Positions 16,722 to 24,807 of a stretch of 58,970 bases of DNA are shown piece after piece. Position 1 is the first letter of the stretch. Every line of letters begins with the position of its first letter. Source of the DNA: DYRG01 sp041161065 (GTDB taxonomy: Bacteria; Pseudomonadota; Gammaproteobacteria; Beggiatoales; Beggiatoaceae); the NCBI GenBank assembly GCA_041161065.1, contig JBEAVE010000014.1:1-58970 (forward strand), written 5' to 3'. Position numbers and translations under genes: made by a program. The notes beneath the pieces were generated by a model, which saw only the letters and a list, made by a program, of their open reading frames with translations, ran no database searches and was not told where the DNA came from.

Positions 16722-18650
16722 CTACGCCGCCGCTTGTTCTGACAAATGCGATTCGACGCTAATTCCAAACACTAAAATGCCTAAAATATTACCCGCCGCA
16801 TCTCGATAAGGAATTTTATCAAAATGGTAATGAAAATCTTGTAGTTTCTCTATAATTCCTAACACTTGATTACCCGTTGAGAGGATTTCTACGTCGGCTT
16901 GATAATATTGCTCAGAGAAACCTATTTTCAAATCCTGTTCATATAAACCGACTAATTGTTCAGGACGTTTATTTAAGAGTTTGGCGGCGTGGCGATTGGC
17001 TTTCACGATTTTTCCTTGCCGATCTTTAGTTAAAATAACGAACGGCGCGTGATGAAATGCAAGCCCATATTGCTGGCGTTCCTCACGAATTGATTGATCA
17101 AGATTACGCCGCTGTGTTATATCTTTAATAATCAACGTCAGAAAGAGATTTTCTTTCCATTCGTAATATCCCCCACTGATTTCTGCAGCAAAGGTTTTTC
17201 CATCTTTTTTCTTCTGAAAAGACACGGGAATATGAGAAACCTTGTCCTTTAACATTAATTGCCATTCCCGATTAAATTGCAAACGATCAGGATAAAGTTG
17301 ATAGAGATATACTTTGTTCCAATCGTCTTTTGAATAATTGTACATTTGACAAGCGATTTCATTTGCACTGATTATTTTATGCGTTTTTATCTCCACACAC
17401 AAAACCGTTTCGGGTAAAACATCAATCAAATTTTCTTTAAGATGTGTTGGCTCATTTGTTTCTGGAATAACGCGCCGTTCCGTCACATCAGTGAATGTTC
17501 CAATAAAACGATACGCTCGACCGCTGCGATCTTTTAAGGCTTTTCCTTTCACTAACATCCAACGATAAGAACCATCTTTATGGGCTAATCGATGCTCACT
17601 TTCAAACTTAGGACAATTACCTTCAATATAACATTTCAAAGATTCAATAACTTGATTATATTCAGTCGGATGAATGCGTGAATACCACGCTTTGATTTGC
17701 TTTCCAAAGAAATTATCTTGCGCCCGATAACCTAATAAGGTTCTCCAACTATTGGAATAATTAACTTCATTACTTAATAAATCCCAAGTTAAAATCCCCT
17801 CATTATGGGTTTGAGTAATTAACGTTGTTTGCTCTTGTAATGCATTTATTTTATGTTCTAGCTCGTATTGTTCGGTTGCATCGATAAAGCTAATTGCTCG
17901 CCCAAAGATTTGTTTATTTGCATCGACAATCACTTGTGCGCACAAATATAAATGGACAAGTTTTCCTGTCTTTTTAACAAAGGAAAATTTCACCGATTTT
18001 TCAGGATTTGAATAATCTTTTGCAACGTCCCATAATGTGACAAATTGCTCTAAACTGGGAATATCGCCCAAAATATGTTTAACTTGTATTTCATTAATCG
18101 CGTAAATTTTACCGTTTTTATGTTGGAAAATGATACCTTCTTGCACTAATCCAAACAGTGGAGTAATTGGGATTTCTTCCTCTCCAATCATCGGGACTTT
18201 TTGTTGTAAATCTTCCAAGATTAATTGCTGATCATTATATTTCTCTTGCAATATGGCGAGTTCTTCACGAACAGTTGCATCGGCTTCATCTAAAACGTTA
18301 TGTTTGTAATCCCCGATTTCAATGCCTACTGCATAGAAAGCAAATTCAGTTAATGACGGGGTTGCTTGCCAAACGAAATCTCGATAATTTCCTTTCGCAT
18401 CGAGGATTTGGCAATTAAAGGTTTTAACTTCATTGGAGAAACTCAAGTCGTCTAATGTTTTCTCAACTTTTTTCTTATCTTCCAGATGTACTAATTCCAG
18501 AAACTCTTTTTTGAGCAACGTTATTTGATCGTAGCCCAATACTTTTTTACAGGCGGCGTTGATTTGGCGAAAACTCCCTTCAAACCCGACAATACAAAAG
18601 ACCGTTTGGCAATTAGAGAAAAATAGTGCGTGTTGTAATGAGTCAGCCAT
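16722..18650 (-). CDS. Multi-PAS-domain protein without output domain
   Basis: 642 residues, soluble. About five PAS-type domains can be traced at roughly 10-115, 165-270, 275-400, 410-515 and 525-635, with the usual PAS/PAC endings (IGTFTDVTERR, LTLIIKDITQRR) and short coiled-coil linkers. No histidine kinase, GGDEF, EAL, HTH or chemoreceptor domain follows, and the protein ends with the last PAS (SVESHLSEQAAA). It probably senses a small molecule or redox state and passes the signal to a partner. The gene lies downstream of merR with a gap of about 65 bases and converges on rnfC. Confidence 0.85.
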   Translation of the reverse strand: MADSLQHALFFSNCQTVFCIVGFEGSFRQINAACKKVLGYDQITLLKKEFLELVHLEDKKKVEKTLDDLSFSNEVKTFNCQILDAKGNYRDFVWQATPSLTEFAFYAVGIEIGDYKHNVLDEADATVREELAILQEKYNDQQLILEDLQQKVPMIGEEEIPITPLFGLVQEGIIFQHKNGKIYAINEIQVKHILGDIPSLEQFVTLWDVAKDYSNPEKSVKFSFVKKTGKLVHLYLCAQVIVDANKQIFGRAISFIDATEQYELEHKINALQEQTTLITQTHNEGILTWDLLSNEVNYSNSWRTLLGYRAQDNFFGKQIKAWYSRIHPTEYNQVIESLKCYIEGNCPKFESEHRLAHKDGSYRWMLVKGKALKDRSGRAYRFIGTFTDVTERRVIPETNEPTHLKENLIDVLPETVLCVEIKTHKIISANEIACQMYNYSKDDWNKVYLYQLYPDRLQFNREWQLMLKDKVSHIPVSFQKKKDGKTFAAEISGGYYEWKENLFLTLIIKDITQRRNLDQSIREERQQYGLAFHHAPFVILTKDRQGKIVKANRHAAKLLNKRPEQLVGLYEQDLKIGFSEQYYQADVEILSTGNQVLGIIEKLQDFHYHFDKIPYRDAAGNILGILVFGISVESHLSEQAAA

Positions 18651-18714
18651 TACAGAATCCTCTGATTCTAAAATAAAAAAATAGAAAATAATTTTGGGTT
18701 AAAACAGAAATAAC

Positions 18715-19062
18715 TTATTGAAGATAAAGTAATAACGCTTCGAGTTCGAGGCGAAATTGTTTAATTAAGGCGGGGTCAATAGAAGAAGAAAGATCGGCAT
18801 CGCAGAGTTGTTGTTTTGCGCCGCCGATAGTAAAGCCGTCGTCATATAATAAACCACGAATTTGGCGAATCAATAAAACGTCGTGGTGTTGATAATAGCG
18901 ACGATTGCCTCGCCGCTTGAGGGGTTTGAGTTGGGGGAATTCTTGTTCCCAATAACGCAAAACGTGCGGCTTGACCGCACATAAATCACTCACTTCCCCG
19001 ATCGTAAAGTAGCGTTTCGCGGGGATAGCGGGCAATTCGTTATTGTTCGTGATGTCCAGCAT
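18715..19062 (-). CDS. MerR family transcriptional regulator
   Basis: 115 residues with the MerR winged-helix at the N-terminus (KRYFTIGEVSDLCAVKPHVLRYWEQEFPQL, residues about 17-45, then RRGNRRYYQHHDV). The C-terminal part is short and has no metal-binding cysteine pair. It overlaps the end of ihfA by 23 bases. A MerR-like gene directly after ihfA is a widely conserved gammaproteobacterial arrangement; its regulon is not known. Confidence 0.92.
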   Translation of the reverse strand: MLDITNNNELPAIPAKRYFTIGEVSDLCAVKPHVLRYWEQEFPQLKPLKRRGNRRYYQHHDVLLIRQIRGLLYDDGFTIGGAKQQLCDADLSSSIDPALIKQFRLELEALLLYLQ

Positions 19063-19342
19063 AGGCTTCGACGCGGGCGCGGAGTTTTTGACCGGGACGG
19101 AACGTCACAACGCGACGCGCACTAATGGGAATTTCTTCGCCAGTTTTAGGATTGCGACCTGGGCGTTGATTTTTCTTACGCAAGCCAAAGTTTCCAAATC
19201 CAGATAATTTGACTTGCTCGCCTTTTTCCAACGCCAAACGCACTTCCTCAAAAAAAGAATCGACAATTTCTTTTGCTTCGCGTTTGTTTAAGCCCAGTTC
19301 TTCAAATAATCTATCTGCCATGACAGCTTTGGTCAGTGCCAT
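19040..19342 (-). CDS. ihfA: Integration host factor subunit alpha
   Basis: 100 residues, typical of IHF-alpha. MALTKAVMADRLFEELGLNK starts the dimerisation part and GRNPKTGEEIPI is the DNA-intercalating beta-arm with its Pro. The IHF heterodimer bends DNA sharply at specific sites. It sits 27 bases after pheT, the conserved pheST-ihfA order. Confidence 0.97.
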   Translation of the reverse strand: MALTKAVMADRLFEELGLNKREAKEIVDSFFEEVRLALEKGEQVKLSGFGNFGLRKKNQRPGRNPKTGEEIPISARRVVTFRPGQKLRARVEAYAGHHEQ

Positions 19343-19369
19343 TGTTTGTATTCCTCTATAAAGTTTCTT

Positions 19370-21715
19370 TTAAGTTCTTAACACAGCTTGAACATTTTGC
19401 TCAAGCGCGACTAACACTTGTGCAAGTGCTGCATCAATGTCAGCGTCTGTAAGATTGCGGGAAAATGCTTGAAAAGTCAATCCCATAGCCAAACTTTTTT
19501 TACCATCTGGCACACCTTTTCCCTGATAAACATCAAATAAGCTCAAATCCACCAACCATTCGCCCGCATTCCGACGAACAGTCTCTAAAACATCAATTGA
19601 ATCAATCTGTTGTGAAACAACTACTGCCACATCTCGACGCAACGACGGAAATTTCGACAACGCCACAAACGTTGGCACTTTATTTCTCAACAGCGCGTTT
19701 AAGTTTAATTCAAAAAGATAAATTTGTCCAGTTAAATCAAATGCCTGCGCAATTTTAGGGTGTAATGCACCCATCACGCCAACGGGTTGTTCTCCACACA
19801 TTAACGCCGCACTTTGCCCCGAATGCAATGCCGAATGCGTTGTTCTTACAAAGGTAAGATTTGAAACCAAACTTTCTACATCTCCTTTCACATCGAAGAA
19901 ATCAATTGCTCGACTTGCACTCCCCCATTGCTCTGGTAATGCTCTCCCCGTTGCAATCCCCGCTAAAGTAGGAATTTGCGCAAGTTGTTCTCCATTTTCA
20001 AATCGCAAACCGGTTTCAAATAACTTAATATCGGATTGCTGACGATTTAAGTTATATTTTAATGCTGACAACAACCCCGTCCACAAACTGGTTCTCATCA
20101 CCGCCAAATCACTAGAAATCGGATTGGCTAACGCTAACGGATTTCGTTCTGGATATAAAAGTTTCTCTATATTGGGATCGACAAAACTATAAGTAATAGC
20201 TTCTTGATAACCGCGCTGAATTAAAATCGTTTGTAATCGTTGTAAATTTTGATGCGGTGTTTTAATTTGCAAGGGATATTTTGCAGTTTCGCCGTTAATT
20301 TTTTCATATCCATAAATTCGAGCAATTTCCTCAATTAAATCCGCTTCCAAATGAATATCAAATCTAAAGGTCGGCGGAACAACTTGCCAACCCGACGTTT
20401 TAATTTGAATATCCATTTCTAAATCCCGCAAAATACGGGTTGCTTCTGAAACAGGAATTTCAACACCCAATAATTGTTTCAAACGTTCTACCCGCAAATA
20501 CAACGTGGGACGTTCAGGTAAATAGTCAGGTTCTATCGCTTGAATTAGAGGTGCAACTTCTCCCCCACAAACCGCTAAAATTAAAGCAGTTGCCCGTTCT
20601 ATTGCTTTAATTTGCAATGCGGGATCAACGCCTCTTTCAAATCGTTGTGAGGAATCTGTTTGCAATCCATAACGCCGCGCTGTTCCTGCAAATAAGGTGG
20701 GTAAGAAAAATGCGCTTTCTAAGAAAATATGTGTTGTCTGTTTATCTACGGCGGAAGCCGCACCACCCATTACGCCTGCTAAGGCTTGCGGTTGTTTTTC
20801 ATCAGCAATTACCAATGTATTTTCATCTAAATCGACAGTTTGTCCATTTAACAATGTAATCTTTTCATTTTTTAGCGCATTTCTAATCCGAATACCACCA
20901 TTAAGTTTCTCTAAATCAAAAGCGTGCATCGGTTGCCCTAATTCGAGCAACACATAATTGGTAATATCAACGACAGGGTGTAAAGTTCTCAAACCACTCC
21001 GACGGAGTTTTTCTTGTATCCACAACGGCGTAGTTGCTTGCGGATTAATATTTCTAATAATTCTCCCGACATAATGCGGACAAGCATTTGAATTGATTAA
21101 CTCGACATTGAGCATATCAGAAATCGTTGTTTGAGCCGTTTTTATTTCTGGAGAAATCCAGTCACTTCGAGTTAAAACAGCAATTTCTCGAGCAATTCCT
21201 TGCACACTCAAACAATCTCCACGATTAGGTGTAATGTTTATTTCAAATACCGAATCCTCTAATTGCAAATACTCGCGAATATTTTGACCGATTGGTGCAT
21301 TTTGAGGAAGTTCTAATAAACCTTCAGCACTTTCAACTAAGCCTAATTCCTGCGCCGAACAAAGCATTCCAAACGATTCAACACCGCGTAATTTTGCTTG
21401 TTTGATTTTTAATTCGCCAATTTGTGCGCCAATTAGAGCAACGGGGGCTTTCATTCCTACCCTAACATTTGATGCGCCACAAACAATTTGTAAGGGTGAC
21501 GTTTCTCCGATATTAACCTTGCATACATTCAATTTTTCAGCGTTTGGGTGACGTTCAACTTCTAAGACTTCACCAATCACCACTTGATTAAAAGTTGCTG
21601 CAACGGGTTCAATGGCTTCGATTTCTAATCCCGCCATTGTCAGTTGTTCTGCAATTGTTTTAATGTCAAACGGACTTTTAATCCATTCTTGTAACCATGC
21701 AACACTACATTTCAT
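19370..21715 (-). CDS. pheT: Phenylalanine-tRNA ligase subunit beta
   Basis: 781 residues (E. coli 795). Domains are an N-terminal tRNA-binding EMAP-like domain (about 38-150, with VVIGEVLEVERHPNAEKLNVCKV), B3/B4 editing domain (about 210-385, with HPVVDITNYV and HAFDLEKL), B5 (about 405-475), a catalytic-core-like region (485-680) and a C-terminal anticodon-binding FDX-ACB domain (from about 688, SKFPSLRRDVAVVV). With PheS it charges tRNA-Phe. It begins 29 bases after pheS. Confidence 0.97.
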   Translation of the reverse strand: MKCSVAWLQEWIKSPFDIKTIAEQLTMAGLEIEAIEPVAATFNQVVIGEVLEVERHPNAEKLNVCKVNIGETSPLQIVCGASNVRVGMKAPVALIGAQIGELKIKQAKLRGVESFGMLCSAQELGLVESAEGLLELPQNAPIGQNIREYLQLEDSVFEINITPNRGDCLSVQGIAREIAVLTRSDWISPEIKTAQTTISDMLNVELINSNACPHYVGRIIRNINPQATTPLWIQEKLRRSGLRTLHPVVDITNYVLLELGQPMHAFDLEKLNGGIRIRNALKNEKITLLNGQTVDLDENTLVIADEKQPQALAGVMGGAASAVDKQTTHIFLESAFFLPTLFAGTARRYGLQTDSSQRFERGVDPALQIKAIERATALILAVCGGEVAPLIQAIEPDYLPERPTLYLRVERLKQLLGVEIPVSEATRILRDLEMDIQIKTSGWQVVPPTFRFDIHLEADLIEEIARIYGYEKINGETAKYPLQIKTPHQNLQRLQTILIQRGYQEAITYSFVDPNIEKLLYPERNPLALANPISSDLAVMRTSLWTGLLSALKYNLNRQQSDIKLFETGLRFENGEQLAQIPTLAGIATGRALPEQWGSASRAIDFFDVKGDVESLVSNLTFVRTTHSALHSGQSAALMCGEQPVGVMGALHPKIAQAFDLTGQIYLFELNLNALLRNKVPTFVALSKFPSLRRDVAVVVSQQIDSIDVLETVRRNAGEWLVDLSLFDVYQGKGVPDGKKSLAMGLTFQAFSRNLTDADIDAALAQVLVALEQNVQAVLRT

Positions 21716-21744
21716 TGTTTTAACACCAATTAAGTTTTAGCATT

Positions 21745-22764
21745 TCAATTGAATTGACGGAGAAATCTTAAATCGTTTTCAAAAAACAACCGCAAATCAT
21801 TCACTTGATAACGCAACATAGCTAAACGTTCTACCCCCATTCCAAACGCATAACCCGTATAGATTTCATTATCAATATCCACTGATTTGAAAACATTAGG
21901 GTGAACCATGCCACAACCTAACACTTCTAACCAGCCGGTATTTTTACAAACTTTACAGCCAGAACCATTACAAATTACGCATTGAATATCGGCTTCGGCG
22001 GAAGGTTCGGTGAAAGGAAAATACGACGCACGAAACCGCACCGACAAATCCTCTCTTTCAAAGAAACGATGTAAGAAATCAATTAAAATTCCTTTCAAAT
22101 GCGTGAAAGAAACGTCTTTATCCACCCACAACCCTTCCACTTGATGAAACATGGGAGAATGCGTGGCATCTAAATCGCATCGATAAACCCGTCCGGGTGC
22201 AATAATTCTAATCGGTGGTTTTTGATTTTCCATTACCCGAATTTGCACTGGCGACGTATGCGTTCTTAATAACAAATGCTCACTAAAATAAAATGTGTCG
22301 TGCATCGCGCGCGCTGGGTGACTTTGAGGAATATTTAAGGCTTCAAAATTATGGTAATCGTTCTCTACTTCGGGACCCTCTGCAACAGAGAAACCTATTT
22401 GAGCAAAAAGCTGTTCAATTCTTTGCAAAGTTTGCGTAACAGGGTGCAATCCACCTTTGAAATAGTTTCTCGCCGGTAAAGTAATATCGATGCTTTCTGC
22501 TGCCAGTTTCAAATTTAATTCGAGTTCTTTTAAGGATTGCTCCCGTTCAGAAATCGCCATTTGTAAAGTTTCTTTAACACGATTGATCGACTCACCAACA
22601 GATTTTCGTTGCTCGGCAGGTAATGTGCCCAGTTGTTTTAATTGTTGGGTAATGTCGCCTTTTTTTCCTAACAGAGAAACCCGCAGTTGTTCTAAAGCGG
22701 TTAGGGAGGAAGTGGAAGCAATTATTGCTAAGGATTGATTTAAGAGAATTTCAAGATTAGACAT
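21745..22764 (-). CDS. pheS: Phenylalanine-tRNA ligase subunit alpha
   Basis: 339 residues from the ATG at 22762-22764; a TTG two codons earlier is in frame. It has an N-terminal coiled-coil for tRNA-Phe binding (about 1-85) and the class II catalytic core with motif 2 (IIAPGRVYRCDLDATHSPMF), FTEPSAEAD for substrate binding and motif 3 (YTGYAFGMGVERLAMLRY). No rplT or infC lies upstream, so the usual infC-rpmI-rplT-pheST block is broken here. Confidence 0.97.
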   Translation of the reverse strand: MSNLEILLNQSLAIIASTSSLTALEQLRVSLLGKKGDITQQLKQLGTLPAEQRKSVGESINRVKETLQMAISEREQSLKELELNLKLAAESIDITLPARNYFKGGLHPVTQTLQRIEQLFAQIGFSVAEGPEVENDYHNFEALNIPQSHPARAMHDTFYFSEHLLLRTHTSPVQIRVMENQKPPIRIIAPGRVYRCDLDATHSPMFHQVEGLWVDKDVSFTHLKGILIDFLHRFFEREDLSVRFRASYFPFTEPSAEADIQCVICNGSGCKVCKNTGWLEVLGCGMVHPNVFKSVDIDNEIYTGYAFGMGVERLAMLRYQVNDLRLFFENDLRFLRQFN

Positions 22765-22888
22765 GATCAAATTTAAGATTACTTAGTTAATTGAATTATA
22801 CTAGATTTTTTCTCTCAATGACAAGAAAAAATACATTATTAACGTAATAAAGTTACCAAATGCGAGTTAGTCTGTATATTTCACAGTC

Positions 22889-22924
22889 GGTCATTTTAAA
22901 ATTACCTTTAATTTCAAAATGACC
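22889..22924. repeat. Long near-perfect inverted repeat
   Basis: GGTCATTTTAAAATTA and its complement with one mismatch are separated by 4 bases, making a hairpin with a stem of about 16 bp. There is no T run on either side. It lies in the intergenic gap between hisA and pheS, next to the short antitoxin-like ORF stub. Confidence 0.6.
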
Positions 22925-22932
22925 TTTACCCT

Positions 22933-22989
22933 CTAAAATCCCCAGCGTTCTTTACCTATTTCATCTGGTAAAGTGACTAGAATTTGCAT
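22933..22989 (-). pseudogene. Possible truncated antitoxin-like ORF
   Basis: An ATG at 22987-22989 preceded by AAAGGAACACCT starts an 18-codon ORF, MQILVTLPDEIGKERWGF, then stop. The start resembles the N-terminus of small antitoxin-like proteins (short hydrophobic strand, then LPDE), and the good ribosome site suggests that it was once the beginning of a longer gene. It lies 25 bases after the hisA stop. The evidence is thin: it could be a chance ORF. Confidence 0.3.
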
Positions 22990-23014
22990 AGGTGTTCCTT
23001 TACAGATAAAACCT

Positions 23015-23749
23015 TTAAGAAGCCTGAGATGCAATGCGTTGGGCTTCAGCGAAATCAAGCGTTCCTTCATAAATTGCTCGACCGGTAATTGCACCCATAA
23101 TTCCTTCATCTGCAACCGCACATAATGCTCGAATATCATCTAAATTTGTAATGCCGCCAGAAGCAATAATGGGGATATTAACGGCTTGTGCCATTTTCAC
23201 TGTTGCTTCAACATTGACACCTTGCAACATTCCATCTCGACTAATGTCGGTATAAACAATTGCAGCAACCCCGTGTTCCTCAAAATGCTTTGCCATATCT
23301 ATGGCATCATGGTGAGAAAGTTTCGACCAACCATCGATAGCAACTTTACCGTTTTTAGCATCTAATCCAACAATAATTCTATTAGGAAATTCCACACAAA
23401 TATCTGCCACGAAATGGGGTGCAGTAACGGCTTTTGTTCCAATGATCACGAAATCCACGCCGGTATCCAAATAAGTTTGAACGGTTTCTTCATCACGAAT
23501 TCCGCCGCCCACTTGAACCGACAAATCAGGAAATGCTCGGACAATTTCTCGAATAATTTTAATATTAACCGGTTTGCCTTGAAATGCCCCGTTCAAATCG
23601 ACAATATGCAAACGTTTTGCACCTTCATTTACCCAGCGTTCCGCAGTTGCAATGGGGTCATCAGAAAAGATAGTGTCATCTTCCATGCGCCCTTGTTTTA
23701 AGCGCACACATTGCCCGTCTTTCAAATCAATGGCGGGGATTACCAACAT
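23015..23749 (-). CDS. hisA: Phosphoribosylformimino-AICAR ribotide isomerase
   Basis: 244 residues, the usual length, forming a (beta/alpha)8 barrel. It catalyses the ProFAR to PRFAR isomerisation in histidine synthesis. The N-terminal catalytic Asp is in MLVIPAIDLKDG, phosphate-binding motifs are VGGGIRD and ASGGITN, and the second catalytic Asp is in YTDISRDG. GAGGTAA precedes the ATG. It lies 17 bases after the GDP-fucose synthase gene and away from any other his gene. Confidence 0.96.
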   Translation of the reverse strand: MLVIPAIDLKDGQCVRLKQGRMEDDTIFSDDPIATAERWVNEGAKRLHIVDLNGAFQGKPVNIKIIREIVRAFPDLSVQVGGGIRDEETVQTYLDTGVDFVIIGTKAVTAPHFVADICVEFPNRIIVGLDAKNGKVAIDGWSKLSHHDAIDMAKHFEEHGVAAIVYTDISRDGMLQGVNVEATVKMAQAVNIPIIASGGITNLDDIRALCAVADEGIMGAITGRAIYEGTLDFAEAQRIASQAS

Positions 23750-23766
23750 AACAAAATTACCTCAAA

Positions 23767-24735
23767 TTAGCTATTTGTTGAAAAGGATTGTTGCAAATAC
23801 CATTGGTATGTCTTTCTAATGCCTTCTTCTAAAGAAATTTTAGCTTGCCAGCCTAAGTTTTTCAAACGCGATACATCTAATAATTTACGCGGTGTGCCGT
23901 CGGGTTTTAAACTATCAAAAATCAATTCACCTTCAAATCCCACAATCCGAGCAATTAATTCCGCTAATTCACGAATTGAAATATCTTCACCAACCCCAAT
24001 GTTCAAATGCGATAACATGGGTTGTGTTTGAGTTTGATAGATTTCATTTGATAAATTCATCACAAATAAACACGCATCGGCTAAATCGTCCACATTGAGA
24101 AACTCTCGACGCGGCGTGCCAGTTCCCCACACTTCTAATGTTTTATTGTTTTGAATTTTTGCTTCATGACATTTGCGCAATAAAGCAGGTAAAACGTGGC
24201 TATTATTTAAATCAAAATTATCACCAATTCCATACAAATTGGTTGGCATGATTGAACGGTAATTTGTTCCAAATTGGCGATTGTAAGATTCACACATTTT
24301 GATACCCGCGATTTTAGCAATTGCATAAGGTTCATTGGTGCTTTCTAAAATACCTGTTAAAAGGCTTTCTTCTTTCATGGGTTGTTCTGCAAACTTAGGG
24401 TAAATGCAGGAACTTCCTAGAAATAATAAATTTTTAATCTTGTTTTGAAAAGCCGCGTGGATAATATTGCTTTCGATCATTAAATTTTGATAAATAAAAT
24501 CAGCGGGATAAGTATTATTCGCTAAAATTCCCCCGACTTTGGCGGCGGCTAAGATAACATAATCGGGTTGTTCTGTTTTGAAAAAAGTTTGAACAGCGGA
24601 TTGTTGTGTTAAATCAAGCTGTTGATGGGTGCGTGTCAGGAGATTTTCGTAGCCATCGGCTTGCAAACGGCGCACAATCGCCGATCCGACGAGTCCGCGA
24701 TGTCCAGCGATGTAAATGCGTTTTTGACGTTCCAT
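23767..24735 (-). CDS. fcl: GDP-L-fucose synthase
   Basis: 322 residues, short-chain dehydrogenase fold. The Rossmann motif is GHRGLVGSAI (about 11-20), the catalytic Ser region is LGSSCIYPK (about 105-115) and the YAIAK Tyr-Lys pair is near 137-141; SGTGTPRREFL-like substrate motif appears as WGTGTPRREFLNVDD. It converts GDP-4-keto-6-deoxymannose to GDP-L-fucose with NADPH. No gmd (the preceding step) is adjacent. It reads away from rlmKL and is followed closely by hisA. Its product could feed the glycosyltransferases at the right end. Confidence 0.93.
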   Translation of the reverse strand: MERQKRIYIAGHRGLVGSAIVRRLQADGYENLLTRTHQQLDLTQQSAVQTFFKTEQPDYVILAAAKVGGILANNTYPADFIYQNLMIESNIIHAAFQNKIKNLLFLGSSCIYPKFAEQPMKEESLLTGILESTNEPYAIAKIAGIKMCESYNRQFGTNYRSIMPTNLYGIGDNFDLNNSHVLPALLRKCHEAKIQNNKTLEVWGTGTPRREFLNVDDLADACLFVMNLSNEIYQTQTQPMLSHLNIGVGEDISIRELAELIARIVGFEGELIFDSLKPDGTPRKLLDVSRLKNLGWQAKISLEEGIRKTYQWYLQQSFSTNS

Positions 24736-24807
24736 TGCGTAAAACTACCCTAGCTTTGCTCAAAAAACAAGATATGATAAAGGTTTTTCTCAAAATCAGG
24801 TGAACAA

